From an uncultured Colwellia sp. (lineage in GTDB: Bacteria > Pseudomonadota > Gammaproteobacteria > Enterobacterales > Alteromonadaceae): a stretch of DNA of 64,000 nt. Positions 18,021 to 26,580 of this stretch are shown in pieces. The first letter of the stretch is position 1, and each line of letters opens with the position of its first letter. A model generated the notes under the pieces. The model worked only from the letters and a program-made list of their open reading frames with translations, was not told the DNA's origin and did no database searches. The translations under genes and the position numbers were made by a program. The stretch spans positions 1 through 64,000 of the forward strand of contig CAJXUN010000020.1 of assembly GCA_913061475.1 (NCBI GenBank), given 5' to 3'.

Positions 18021-18452
18021 ATGAAGCTATCAGTATTAGAAATTATATCGCTTGGTCGAAAGTACATGAATTTATGGCCAGAGCGCGCAGAACTCAATGA
18101 ATATTTTGCTGAATATCGCGTGGTTAAATTTAGTCGCTTGGTATGTAAAGTTATTCCTGGGCTAGCATTGTTTTGTCTTATTATGCAGCTGTATTTTGGC
18201 TCAATGCTTGTGCTACCTCAGGCATTGCTTTACAGCTTGTTTTTATTGAGCTTTCCACTACAAGCCCTGATTTTTATGGGGATTAAGGCGGATAAGTTTT
18301 TGCCACCTGCGTTGGCGAGTTGGTACAAAGAAAGTGTTGCGCGGGTTAATCAAAGTGGTGGTGATATTAAGTTATCAACCCAACGTCCACGTTACCTCGA
18401 TCTTGCTCAGCTATTAAACCTCACCTTTAACAACCGTTACAGCTCGCAATAA
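18021..18452 (+). CDS. yfbV: YfbV / DUF412 inner-membrane protein
   Basis: A 143-residue UPF0208/DUF412 protein with the family pattern GRKYMNLWPERAELNEYFAEYRVVKFSR, two membrane helices (about residues 45-90) and a soluble C-terminus. In E. coli YfbV has been linked to insulation of the Ter macrodomain. Its position beside ackA is conserved, which supports the assignment. An earlier in-frame ATG at 17997 would add eight residues. Neither start has a strong Shine-Dalgarno site; I prefer 18021 because family members have a short N-terminus before the GRKYM-like motif. Confidence 0.85.
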   Translation: MKLSVLEIISLGRKYMNLWPERAELNEYFAEYRVVKFSRLVCKVIPGLALFCLIMQLYFGSMLVLPQALLYSLFLLSFPLQALIFMGIKADKFLPPALASWYKESVARVNQSGGDIKLSTQRPRYLDLAQLLNLTFNNRYSSQ

Positions 18453-18483
18453 AAAGGCCTGATAAATTCATCACGGCCTTTTT
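18451..18483 (+). terminator. Intrinsic terminator of yfbV
   Basis: AAAAAGGCC and GGCCTTTTT form a 9-bp stem with a 15-nt loop and a T tail. The 5' arm begins in the yfbV stop codon. Confidence 0.85.
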
Positions 18484-18542
18484 CTCTGCGAAAAATTCCG
18501 ACGCTTTACATTATTGTTAACGTAGGCATGTTTGGCTTATTT

Positions 18543-19367
18543 TTATGGTGCTTTTTGGTAAAGGCGAATAAGAAAGTCGGCCTGGCAAGTAAAATCGGGC
18601 TTATTGAGTAAGGTGTTTTTGACTTCGTCACTCGCTTTAAACGCGAAAGGTGTCATTGATAGTAAATTTAGCGTGTCTTGGCCGGTTTTTAGCTGCATTG
18701 GATAAGAGATGTTCTCTTGGTGCACGAGGGCTAAATGCTCAATCGGTAGTTTTTCTTCGTCATGCTCTTTAGCATCATTATAAATATGCTGCTTTAACTG
18801 CATTAAATGTTGCTTTGCCGGTGTGACGGTCAATAAGAATCCGCCGTTGGATAACACGCGGGTAAACTCTTGCTCTAAAATCGGTGCATAAACCGAAACA
18901 ATCCATGAAAATAGCTTATCGGAAAAAGGTAATTTAGATAAGGTTGCGACACTGAAATTACACTGTTGATATTTTTTTCCGGCTTTTTTGATGGCTTCTT
19001 TAGCAATATCAACACCGTAAACGGTATTTTCAGCACTTTTATGTTGATGAGTATAAAAGCCTTCACCACAACCTGCATCAAGCACAATGTCAGTTTTATT
19101 TGCATCGGGTGTGACTTTTTCGTGATACAAGGCAACCAGCCTATCGACTAAGGGCTGATAGTACCCTTGCTCTAAAAAAGCACGCCTCGCATTTACCATT
19201 GCCTTGTTATCACCGGGATTTTTTGAATGCTTAAATTGTACCGGTAACAAATTCAAATAATTTTCTTTCGCGCGATCAAAGCTGTGATTATTTTCACAGC
19301 GATAAAGTTTGTCTTGAGCAACGAGTGGTAAATTACAAAGAGGGCAAGTGTAATGCAAAGCAGTCAT
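18543..19367 (-). CDS. rlmA: 23S rRNA (guanine-N1) methyltransferase RlmA
   Basis: A 274-residue SAM-dependent methyltransferase that in the family methylates G745 (RlmA-I) or G748 (RlmA-II) of 23S rRNA. The N-terminal zinc finger is clear (CPLC, then C and H: Cys8, Cys11, Cys24, His28). Next comes NYLNLLPVQ, then the SAM-binding motif VLDAGCGEGFY (about 94-104), and a C-terminal domain with MTPFAFKA. A gammaproteobacterial host favours the G745 specificity. The gene is single, with xthA transcribed toward it on the same strand. Confidence 0.92.
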   Translation of the reverse strand: MTALHYTCPLCNLPLVAQDKLYRCENNHSFDRAKENYLNLLPVQFKHSKNPGDNKAMVNARRAFLEQGYYQPLVDRLVALYHEKVTPDANKTDIVLDAGCGEGFYTHQHKSAENTVYGVDIAKEAIKKAGKKYQQCNFSVATLSKLPFSDKLFSWIVSVYAPILEQEFTRVLSNGGFLLTVTPAKQHLMQLKQHIYNDAKEHDEEKLPIEHLALVHQENISYPMQLKTGQDTLNLLSMTPFAFKASDEVKNTLLNKPDFTCQADFLIRLYQKAP

Positions 19368-19390
19368 AATATAAGTAATTTTATCGAGTT

Positions 19391-19415
19391 AAAAGAAAAG
19401 GGCATAAGCCCTTTT
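19391..19415 (-). terminator. Intrinsic terminator of xthA
   Basis: On the minus strand an 8-bp stem (AAAAGGGC/GCCCTTTT, 4-nt loop) is followed by CTTTTAAC. It lies 22 bp past the xthA stop and just before rlmA. Confidence 0.8.
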
Positions 19416-19437
19416 ATAATGGCTATTTGACCAGCGT

Positions 19438-20247
19438 CTAATGATTGAATGTTGACCAGATAGGGGCATGGTCAGACGGTTTTTCTATCCCTCTAAGCTC
19501 ATAATCTACATCGGATTCAATACAGCGATTGGCAAATTTTTCTGTTGCCAATACCACATCAATACGTAGACCACGATTGTCATCGAAACCACGAGAGCGA
19601 TAGTCAAACCATGAATACCTTTCTTCGCGGCTCGGGTGTAATTCTCTAAAGGTATCTTTAAAGCCCCAGTTCATTAACGTGGTTAGCCATTCTCGCTCTT
19701 CAGGTTGAAAGCTACACTTACCGGTTTTTAACCACCGTTTGCGATTCGGTTCACCAATGCCGATATCTAAATCGCCAGGAGAAATATTGATGTCGCCCAT
19801 CACCACAACATTTTCGTCCGGGGTATGGTTTTCATTTAAGTACTGCATTAAATCCTTATAAAATTGGCGCTTATAAGGATATTTAGTTTCATGAGCAATA
19901 TTGTCACCTTGCGGAAAATAGCCATTTAATACCGTAACTTTTTCGCCATTTTCGTCAGTCGTTTGCACCATTATCATACGTCTTTGTGCTTCGTCATCGT
20001 CGCTTGGAAACCCTTTAGTGACAACATCAGCGGCTTTTTTACATAACATAGCTACGCCATAATGGGCTTTTTGACCATGAAAATAAACGTGGTAACCCAT
20101 GGCTTCAACATCAGCCAATGGAAAGGCATCGTCATGAACCTTAATTTCTTGTAGGCCAATAATATCAGGTTGATGTTTATCTATAATGGCTTGCAGTTGG
20201 TGTAAGCGTGCACGCAAACCATTAATGTTAAAAGAGATGATTTTCAT
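19438..20247 (-). CDS. xthA: Exodeoxyribonuclease III
   Basis: A 269-residue exonuclease III / AP endonuclease, the main abasic-site endonuclease in base excision repair. Catalytic and metal residues of the EEP fold are present: the asparagine of FNINGLRA, the glutamate of LQEIK (residue 34), [22 protein letters not shown], the LRIDVVLAT region and the final SDHAPIWS histidine. Length matches E. coli XthA (268). It is monocistronic with its own terminator and is divergent from the TldD gene. Confidence 0.97.
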   Translation of the reverse strand: MKIISFNINGLRARLHQLQAIIDKHQPDIIGLQEIKVHDDAFPLADVEAMGYHVYFHGQKAHYGVAMLCKKAADVVTKGFPSDDDEAQRRMIMVQTTDENGEKVTVLNGYFPQGDNIAHETKYPYKRQFYKDLMQYLNENHTPDENVVVMGDINISPGDLDIGIGEPNRKRWLKTGKCSFQPEEREWLTTLMNWGFKDTFRELHPSREERYSWFDYRSRGFDDNRGLRIDVVLATEKFANRCIESDVDYELRGIEKPSDHAPIWSTFNH

Positions 20248-20705
20248 ATTGAAGCTCGATAATTATTTTTGCGCTATGCTACCAGAAGTTACAACTGAGC
20301 AGTAGCGAAATTGATATGAAACTTAACGACAGATGCTAGATTTAATCCTTCATTTTGACGATCCGTTATAGTTACATTAATTTGTTGGTAGGTCGGTTAT
20401 TAACATAATTATAAACCACGATCAGGCAGGTAAACTTATCTATATTGCTTATATGATTTTTTTTATTTACACAACTCGACATACTTTGTTACGGTTTTTT
20501 AACAAAGCATAGTAGTATGTTTTTTAAGCCTTGTTATAAACTGCGGTTACGCTTTATATTTGAGTAACGCTTTTTTTAGATATTAAGTCTATTAAATTCA
20601 GTATGTTGATTAAAAGTTTTGTTATACCGCATTGTGTATGTTGCGTATTTAGAATAACTAAAAATGAATTGAAAGATACTATAAAAATAATTTGAGGGAA
20701 GGGAA
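20248..20705. other. Non-coding divergent spacer before the TldD operon
   Basis: This 458-bp AT-rich spacer between xthA and the TldD gene must carry both promoters. I see no convincing -35/-10 pair, hairpin terminator or RNA gene. A purine-rich Shine-Dalgarno run (GAGGGAAGGG) precedes the TldD ATG. Confidence 0.5.
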
Positions 20706-22334
20706 ATGCAAAGACGTGATTTTATTAAACTTACTGGCGTAGGCGCCGGTGGGTTAATGCTGCCTATGTCTGGTTTCGCAGTGTCAGCAGAGCAATTATT
20801 AGATAAGCCAATGGATGTTGCTTACAAGAAAAAGTTAGCGGATATCGCTTTAAATGCTGCCAAAGCCAAAGGCGCTTCGTATGCCGATGCGCGTATCGGT
20901 CGTTATCTTAATCAGTTTGTTACTACGCAAGAAAAACGCGTCGATAATATTGTTAATACTGAATCTGCAGGTATTGGCATTCGCGTTATCGCCAATGGCA
21001 CCTGGGGGTTCGCTTCTACTTCAAATATGACGCCAGATAGTATCGCTAAAACAGCGGAGAAAGCGGTAGCTGTTGCCATCGCTAACTCAAAATTTCAAAC
21101 GGTACCTGTGCAGCTAGCTCCGGTAAAAGGGGTTGGCGAGGTTAGCTGGAATACGCCGATTAAAAAGAATGCCTTAGAAATCCCTATCAAAGATAAAGTC
21201 GATTTACTGCTGTCGGTAAATGACGCCGCTATGGCCAATGGTGCTAATTATATCACCTCGATTTTATTTTTAGTCAATGAACAAAAATACTTTGCCTCAA
21301 CGGATGGTTCATATATAGATCAAGACGTGCATCGTTTATGGGCGCCGTTCTTTGCGACCGCGGTCGGTAAATCTGGCTTTAAACAGCGTACCGGTTTAGG
21401 TAATCCTGTTGGTATGGGCTTTGAGTACTTAGACGGTAAAGAAGAAGACAAAATACGTATTTCCGGTGCAAATGTCGGTTATAAAAACTCTTACGACATG
21501 CTTGAAGATGCGACCGCGGCGGGCAAACAATTACAAGCTAAGTTAAAAGCAAAATCTGTTGAGCCGGGTAAATATGATTTGGTGTTAGATCCAGCGCACT
21601 TAATGTTAACCATTCACGAGTCAGTTGGGCATCCATTAGAGCTTGACCGAGTGCTAGGGTATGAAGCTAACTTTGCCGGTACCAGTTTTGCGACATTAGA
21701 TAAATGGAAAAGTGGTAAGTTTAACTACGGTTCTGAAATCGTTAACTTATTTGCCGATAAAACTCAGCCTTATTCATTAGGTAATGTCGGTTACGATGAT
21801 GAAGGTGTTAAAACTAAAGAATGGGATTTAGTTAAAGATGGCACGTTAGTCAATTATCAAGCTATTCGTGACCAAGTTCATATGATTGACCAAAAAGAAT
21901 CGCATGGCTGTTGTTATTCGCAAAGCTGGCGTGATGTGCAATTTCAACGTATGCCAAACGTTTCCTTAAAACCTAATGACAAAGACTTGTCAGCAGATGA
22001 TGTGATTAAAGATGTTGAAAATGGTATCTACATTGCCGGTCGTGGCTCATTTTCAATTGACCAACAGCGTTATAACTTTCAATTTGGCGGTCAATTATTT
22101 TTTGAAATCAAAGACGGTAAAATTACTGAGCAGATTGAAGATGTTGCTTATCAATCAAACACCCAACAATTTTGGAACAGTTGTACACAGTTAGCGGGTA
22201 AATCTGATTATCGCATTGGCGGATCATTTTTTGATGGTAAAGGCCAACCTTCACAAGTGAGTGCAGTTTCTCATGGTTGCCCAACGACACGTTTTAATAA
22301 TATCAACGTGATTAATACCGCTCGTAAAGTGTAA
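20706..22334 (+). CDS. Tat-exported TldD-family metallopeptidase
   Basis: A 542-residue TldD/PmbA-superfamily peptidase with a twin-arginine signal at the N-terminus (QRRDFIKLTGVGAGG, arginines 3 and 4). The zinc site typical of active TldD is intact: HESVGH at 304-309, followed by PLELDRVLGYE and FAGTSFA. In E. coli the cytoplasmic TldD/TldE heterodimer degrades unfolded peptides and processes microcin and CcdA-type substrates. Here the protein should be exported folded to the periplasm. Its PmbA/TldE-type partner is encoded 65 bp downstream. The physiological substrate is unknown. Confidence 0.88.
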   Translation: MQRRDFIKLTGVGAGGLMLPMSGFAVSAEQLLDKPMDVAYKKKLADIALNAAKAKGASYADARIGRYLNQFVTTQEKRVDNIVNTESAGIGIRVIANGTWGFASTSNMTPDSIAKTAEKAVAVAIANSKFQTVPVQLAPVKGVGEVSWNTPIKKNALEIPIKDKVDLLLSVNDAAMANGANYITSILFLVNEQKYFASTDGSYIDQDVHRLWAPFFATAVGKSGFKQRTGLGNPVGMGFEYLDGKEEDKIRISGANVGYKNSYDMLEDATAAGKQLQAKLKAKSVEPGKYDLVLDPAHLMLTIHESVGHPLELDRVLGYEANFAGTSFATLDKWKSGKFNYGSEIVNLFADKTQPYSLGNVGYDDEGVKTKEWDLVKDGTLVNYQAIRDQVHMIDQKESHGCCYSQSWRDVQFQRMPNVSLKPNDKDLSADDVIKDVENGIYIAGRGSFSIDQQRYNFQFGGQLFFEIKDGKITEQIEDVAYQSNTQQFWNSCTQLAGKSDYRIGGSFFDGKGQPSQVSAVSHGCPTTRFNNINVINTARKV

Positions 22335-22399
22335 TTTCACTGATATTTGAATATAAGTATTTGACGATAAGAATAAAGCATAAAAGGAAGCAAAGCGTC

Positions 22400-23767
22400 A
22401 TGACAATTTTAACAGAACAACATGCGAAAAAGTTATTACAAAAAGTACTTTCATTTTCTAACGCTGACGAATGTGAATGTAATTTAGATGGTCAAGTTGG
22501 GGGTAACATTCGTACTGCCCGTAATACGGTTTCTACGGCTGGTGAACAAAGCGATTTAACCTTAGCTGTACAGTCAACATTTGGTAAAAAAACCGGTGTT
22601 GCCACGATCAATGAGTTTGACGATGCGTCATTAATGAAGGTGGTTAAGCGCTCGGAAGAATTGGCAAAATTAGCCCCTGAAAACCCAGAGAATATGCCCA
22701 TATTTGGTAAGCAAAAATACCTACAACCTAATAGTGCTTTTGATTCGACAAGCAATGTTACGCCGGATGATAGAGCACAAGCTGCCGAAAATAGCATTAA
22801 GCCATCTAAAGCAAATAAATTAGTTTCATCGGGCTTTCTACAAGACGCCACCACTTTTGTGGCCATTATGAATAGCAAAGGATTATTTGCTTATAACAAA
22901 GCAACCAATGTTGATTTTACCGTCACTATTCGTACGGAAGATGGTAAAGGCTCAGGTTGGGTGAGCAGAGATTACAGCGACTTTAAACGTTTAAACACTA
23001 AAAAAGCATCGCAAGTTGCGATTGAAAAGTCAATTGGCTCCGCCGGCGCAAAAGAAATGGAGCCGGGTAAGTACACGGTTATCTTAGAGCCAGCGGCCAG
23101 CGTACAATTACTCAATAATATGTTTGGTAGTATGAACCAGCGCGCAGCAGATGAAGGCCGTAGCTTTTTAAGTAAAAAACAAGAAGAGGGCAAGGAAGGT
23201 GGTGCGACGAATCGCTTAGGTGAAAAACTGTTTGATGAACGTGTTCATATTTACTCAGATCCAATGAACAGTGAGGCACCAACGGCGCCATTTGCTGGTG
23301 ATGGACATCGAGTTGCTAAAACTGATTGGGTCAAAGATGGCAAAATTGTTAACATGCCCAACTCACCTTATTGGGCGAAAAAAACTGGCGTCGATTATGC
23401 TCCTACGGCATATACAGGCTCTGGTTTGTTCGGTGGACCCGCACAAATTCTTATGGCCGGCGGTGATGAAAGTCTCGAAGATATGATCAAAAACACCCGT
23501 CGCGGAATTCTCGTGACCCGTTTATGGTATATTCGACCGCTTGATCCACAAACATTGCTTTACACTGGACTTACCCGTGATGGCACATTTTATATTGAAA
23601 ATGGTAAAATTAAACATCCAATAAAAAACTTCCGTTTTAACGAAAGTCCGATAGTGATGCTTAATAATATTGAAGCACTGGGTAAACCACAACGTATTAA
23701 TGGCAGTATGATACCACCAATGAAAATACGTGACTTTACCTTTAGTAGCTTATCAGACGCAGTTTAA
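22400..23767 (+). CDS. PmbA/TldE-family partner subunit
   Basis: A 455-residue PmbA/TldE-like protein: NIRTARNTVSTAGEQSDLTLAVQS near the N-terminus, EPGKYTVILEPAASVQLLNNMFGSMNQRAADEGRSF in the middle and TGSGLFGG in the C-terminal half. It lacks the HExxxH zinc motif, as expected for the non-catalytic partner of TldD. I use ATG 22400 because AAAGGAAG lies 9 bases upstream; a TTG at 22361 would add 13 basic residues. It has no signal peptide, unlike its Tat-bearing partner, so it may be co-exported as a passenger. A strong terminator follows. Confidence 0.87.
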   Translation: MTILTEQHAKKLLQKVLSFSNADECECNLDGQVGGNIRTARNTVSTAGEQSDLTLAVQSTFGKKTGVATINEFDDASLMKVVKRSEELAKLAPENPENMPIFGKQKYLQPNSAFDSTSNVTPDDRAQAAENSIKPSKANKLVSSGFLQDATTFVAIMNSKGLFAYNKATNVDFTVTIRTEDGKGSGWVSRDYSDFKRLNTKKASQVAIEKSIGSAGAKEMEPGKYTVILEPAASVQLLNNMFGSMNQRAADEGRSFLSKKQEEGKEGGATNRLGEKLFDERVHIYSDPMNSEAPTAPFAGDGHRVAKTDWVKDGKIVNMPNSPYWAKKTGVDYAPTAYTGSGLFGGPAQILMAGGDESLEDMIKNTRRGILVTRLWYIRPLDPQTLLYTGLTRDGTFYIENGKIKHPIKNFRFNESPIVMLNNIEALGKPQRINGSMIPPMKIRDFTFSSLSDAV

Positions 23768-23789
23768 TTAGGTGTAGAATAGAAACGGA

Positions 23790-23830
23790 TTAAGGGTAAA
23801 TGTTGCAAACGTTTACCCTTAATTTTTTTT
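23790..23830 (+). terminator. Strong intrinsic terminator inside the TldD-MoxR gene block
   Basis: TTAAGGGTAAA and TTTACCCTTAA form an 11-bp perfect stem with an 11-nt loop, followed by eight T. It lies 22 bp after the PmbA gene and only 11 bp before the start codon of the DUF4159 gene. Confidence 0.88.
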
Positions 23831-23841
23831 CTTAGATATTT

Positions 23842-24543
23842 ATGAATCGACGTAACTTTATTCGTGCCATCTCATTACTGTCTGCTGGCGCTTGCGTTGC
23901 ACCATTGGTTCATCTGAGTGCGCGAGAGCAAATAGATTTCTTTTTTACGCGTTTGAGTTATGAATCAGGTAATTGGGAAGTCGACGAAAGAATGCCAGCC
24001 AATGTGCTTAATTCACTGATCGAATACACCAGTTTACGGGTTGATATTAAAGAACGTATTATTGCGTTGTCTGATCCTCAAATGCTTAATGCACCATTTT
24101 GTTATCTAGCGGGGCATCGCTTAGTGCAATTTAATGCTGAAGAAAAACAAAATTTTCAACGTTATGTCGAAAATGGTGGTTTTGTTTTTGTTGATGATTG
24201 TAATCATGACATTGACGGTATGTTCGCCCGCAGTTTTGAAAGACAAATGCAGACCATGTTCGGTGAAAAAGCACTGAACAAAATACCCAATAACCATCCG
24301 ATATACTCCGCTTTTTTTAACTTTGACGGCCCGCCAAGAACATCAGTCGAGCTTAATGGTTGGGGCGATGACTTAGTCCATAATTATTTAAAAGCCATAG
24401 AAATTGATGGCCGCATTGCTGTGTTGTACAGTAATAAAGATCTCGGTTGCGAGTGGGATTATGACTTTCGTAATAAACGCTGGTTAAAAGTCGATAATAC
24501 CCGTTTTGCGGTGAATATTGTTATGTATGCGATGAATAGCTAG
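23842..24543 (+). CDS. Tat-exported DUF4159 domain protein
   Basis: A 233-residue protein with a twin-arginine signal (NRRNFIRAISLLSAG, arginines 3 and 4) and a DUF4159 domain, recognised from WEVDERMPANVLNSLIEYTSLRVD, YLAGHRLVQFNAEEKQNFQRYVENGGFVFVDDC and the C-terminal IAVLYSNKDLGCEWDY. DUF4159 resembles the glutamine-amidotransferase-like fold without an obvious catalytic cysteine triad. It commonly travels with MoxR-DUF58-BatA genes, as here. The start codon lies 11 bp after the T tract of a terminator and has no clear Shine-Dalgarno site. Confidence 0.82.
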   Translation: MNRRNFIRAISLLSAGACVAPLVHLSAREQIDFFFTRLSYESGNWEVDERMPANVLNSLIEYTSLRVDIKERIIALSDPQMLNAPFCYLAGHRLVQFNAEEKQNFQRYVENGGFVFVDDCNHDIDGMFARSFERQMQTMFGEKALNKIPNNHPIYSAFFNFDGPPRTSVELNGWGDDLVHNYLKAIEIDGRIAVLYSNKDLGCEWDYDFRNKRWLKVDNTRFAVNIVMYAMNS

Positions 24544-24590
24544 CTTGAACGCTAAGCCCTTAAGCAGAATATTGATAAAATGGAAAATAA

Positions 24591-25628
24591 ATGCAAGAAC
24601 AACAAATAACCGCCTTACTTGATAAATTAAGCCAAGTCAGTGATGAAGTGGCTAAAGTCATTGTCGGTCAACAGGATGTCATTGATGAGTTATTGATCAG
24701 TATTCTTGCTGGAGGACATTGCTTACTAGAAGGTGTACCGGGTTTAGCGAAAACCTTAATGGTTAGTTCGTTGGCAAAAACGCTGGAGCTTGATTTTAAT
24801 CGCGTGCAATTTACCCCAGATTTGATGCCTAGTGATATTATCGGCACCGAAATTCTAGAAACTGATCATGAAACTGGCGATCGTTTTTTTAAATTTCAGC
24901 AAGGCCCGGTGTTTACTAATATTCTACTGGCTGATGAAATTAACCGTACGCCACCAAAAACTCAGGCGGCTTTATTAGAAGCCATGCAAGAGCGACGTAT
25001 TAGCTATGGTGGCACAAGCTATGAATTGCCAAAGCCTTTCTTTGTTTTAGCTACCCAAAACCCGGTTGAACAAGCCGGCACGTATCCGCTGCCTGAAGCT
25101 CAACTTGATCGCTTCTTAATGTTTATTCGCGTTGGTTACCCTAGTGAGCAGGAAGAGATTGAAATTCTTAAGCGCACAACCGGTAATGATCACAGCGAAC
25201 TTAAGGCCATTCTTAGTGCTGAAGATATTATCGCACTGCAAGATTTGGTGCGAAGTGTAACGGTTTCTGATGAATTACTGAGTTACGCTGCATATTTAGC
25301 CCGAGCCACACGTCCCGATCATCATCAGCAAATAGATAGTGGCAAAACGAATGAGAAAGTCAAAAATAGTTGCCAAAGTGTTATTGACCATGTGCGGTGG
25401 GGCGCGGGTCCAAGAGCTGGACAAGCACTGATATTATGCGCTAAAGCGCGAGCATTAATGTCGGGGCGCTACGCCATTAACCTTGGCGACATCCAATTTG
25501 TTGCCCCGGCAGTCTTAAGGCACCGAATCTTGGTTAACTTCCAAGCAGAAGCTTTACGTATTCGTCCTGATGATGTTATTGCTGATTTATTGGCGTATGT
25601 TGCCGTTCCCACTAGCCCAATGCAGTAA
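24591..25628 (+). CDS. MoxR-family AAA+ ATPase
   Basis: A 345-residue MoxR ATPase. Walker A is the MoxR form EGVPGLAKT (47-55), Walker B lies in ILLADEINRTPPKTQAALLEAMQE, sensor 1 is ATQNPVEQAGTYPLPEAQLDRF, and the C-terminal lid follows. MoxR proteins act as chaperone-like ATPases that work with vWA-domain proteins, often to mature metalloenzymes or remodel envelope proteins. The next gene encodes exactly such a DUF58/vWA partner, 16 bp downstream. This is the cytoplasmic motor of the gene block. Confidence 0.93.
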   Translation: MQEQQITALLDKLSQVSDEVAKVIVGQQDVIDELLISILAGGHCLLEGVPGLAKTLMVSSLAKTLELDFNRVQFTPDLMPSDIIGTEILETDHETGDRFFKFQQGPVFTNILLADEINRTPPKTQAALLEAMQERRISYGGTSYELPKPFFVLATQNPVEQAGTYPLPEAQLDRFLMFIRVGYPSEQEEIEILKRTTGNDHSELKAILSAEDIIALQDLVRSVTVSDELLSYAAYLARATRPDHHQQIDSGKTNEKVKNSCQSVIDHVRWGAGPRAGQALILCAKARALMSGRYAINLGDIQFVAPAVLRHRILVNFQAEALRIRPDDVIADLLAYVAVPTSPMQ

Positions 25629-25644
25629 CTACAGGTAACTACGC

Positions 25645-26580
25645 GTGCAACAACCTTATTTTGATGCCAAAACATTATTACGTGTCAAAGATCTACCCTT
25701 AGCGATTAAAACCTTAGCGCAAGGCTTTTTACATGGTACTCATGCGAGTCAAAAAAGGGGGGGTGGTATTGAATTTAGCCAATTTAGGGCTTATGAACCT
25801 GGCGATCAGCCCAGTAAAATTGATTGGAAACTGTTTGCCCGTTCAGATAAGTACTTTGTTCGTGAGGCAGAACGAGAAAGTGATATAAATGTTTGGTTGG
25901 TGCTAGATTGCAGTGAATCTATGCTACAACAGTCACTGAGTGAAAGTGCTAAACATCAGCATGATTCGTCGACTATCGGTCAATGGCATAAATTAGATTA
26001 TGGCCGTTATTTGGCGGCAACTATTGCTTACTTAGTACAGCGACAAGGTGACGCTGTTGGCTTATTAGCGCTTTCAGGGAACAGGCCACAGCAAGTGCCT
26101 GCTTTATCGGGCGAACGTCATTGGCAAAAAATATTACTGGCCTTAACACAGCTCAAGGCTAGCGGTCGTTTCCCTGATCCTAAAACGATACTAGCCCAAT
26201 TAAATGCCGTACGAAAAAACGGCTTGGTTATTGTAATCAGTGACTTTCATCAAGCAAGTAATGAACTGCTAGCCTTGACGGCAAAGTTAAGTCATCACCA
26301 TACCGATGTTGTCGCTTTTCATTTAGACAGTAATGATGAAATCAACTTTCCCTACCAAGGCGTGGTTAAATTTCAAGACCTAGAAACGGGTGAGCAGCTT
26401 GATGTAACTGCAAAACAAGTAAAAACTGATTACCTGGAAAATAAAAAACGCGCGGATAACAACTTAAAAACACAGTTGGCGGCGCAAAATATACAGTATG
26501 TGCACGCAAATATTGATCAGGCGTTAGATCAAACCTTAGTTGACTTTCTTAACCTTAGATCTCAAAGGCATCGCCAGTAA
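25645..26580 (+). CDS. DUF58 protein with vWA-type MIDAS motif
   Basis: A 311-residue DUF58 protein. The N-terminal part has GGGIEFSQFRAYEPGDQPSKIDWKLFARSDK, the diagnostic DUF58 block (residues 39-69). A vWA-like domain follows with the metal-ion-dependent adhesion site VLDCSESM (Asp88, Ser90, Ser92) and a later VISDFHQ. It starts at GTG and its stop overlaps the next gene by 1 bp. In characterised systems DUF58/vWA proteins are the partners recruited by MoxR ATPases. Confidence 0.92.
   Translation: MQQPYFDAKTLLRVKDLPLAIKTLAQGFLHGTHASQKRGGGIEFSQFRAYEPGDQPSKIDWKLFARSDKYFVREAERESDINVWLVLDCSESMLQQSLSESAKHQHDSSTIGQWHKLDYGRYLAATIAYLVQRQGDAVGLLALSGNRPQQVPALSGERHWQKILLALTQLKASGRFPDPKTILAQLNAVRKNGLVIVISDFHQASNELLALTAKLSHHHTDVVAFHLDSNDEINFPYQGVVKFQDLETGEQLDVTAKQVKTDYLENKKRADNNLKTQLAAQNIQYVHANIDQALDQTLVDFLNLRSQRHRQ

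Noticed and set aside
22492-22878. Long minus-strand open frame inside the PmbA gene
   Set aside because: It lies in the shadow of a well-supported family gene, with no domain resemblance of its own.
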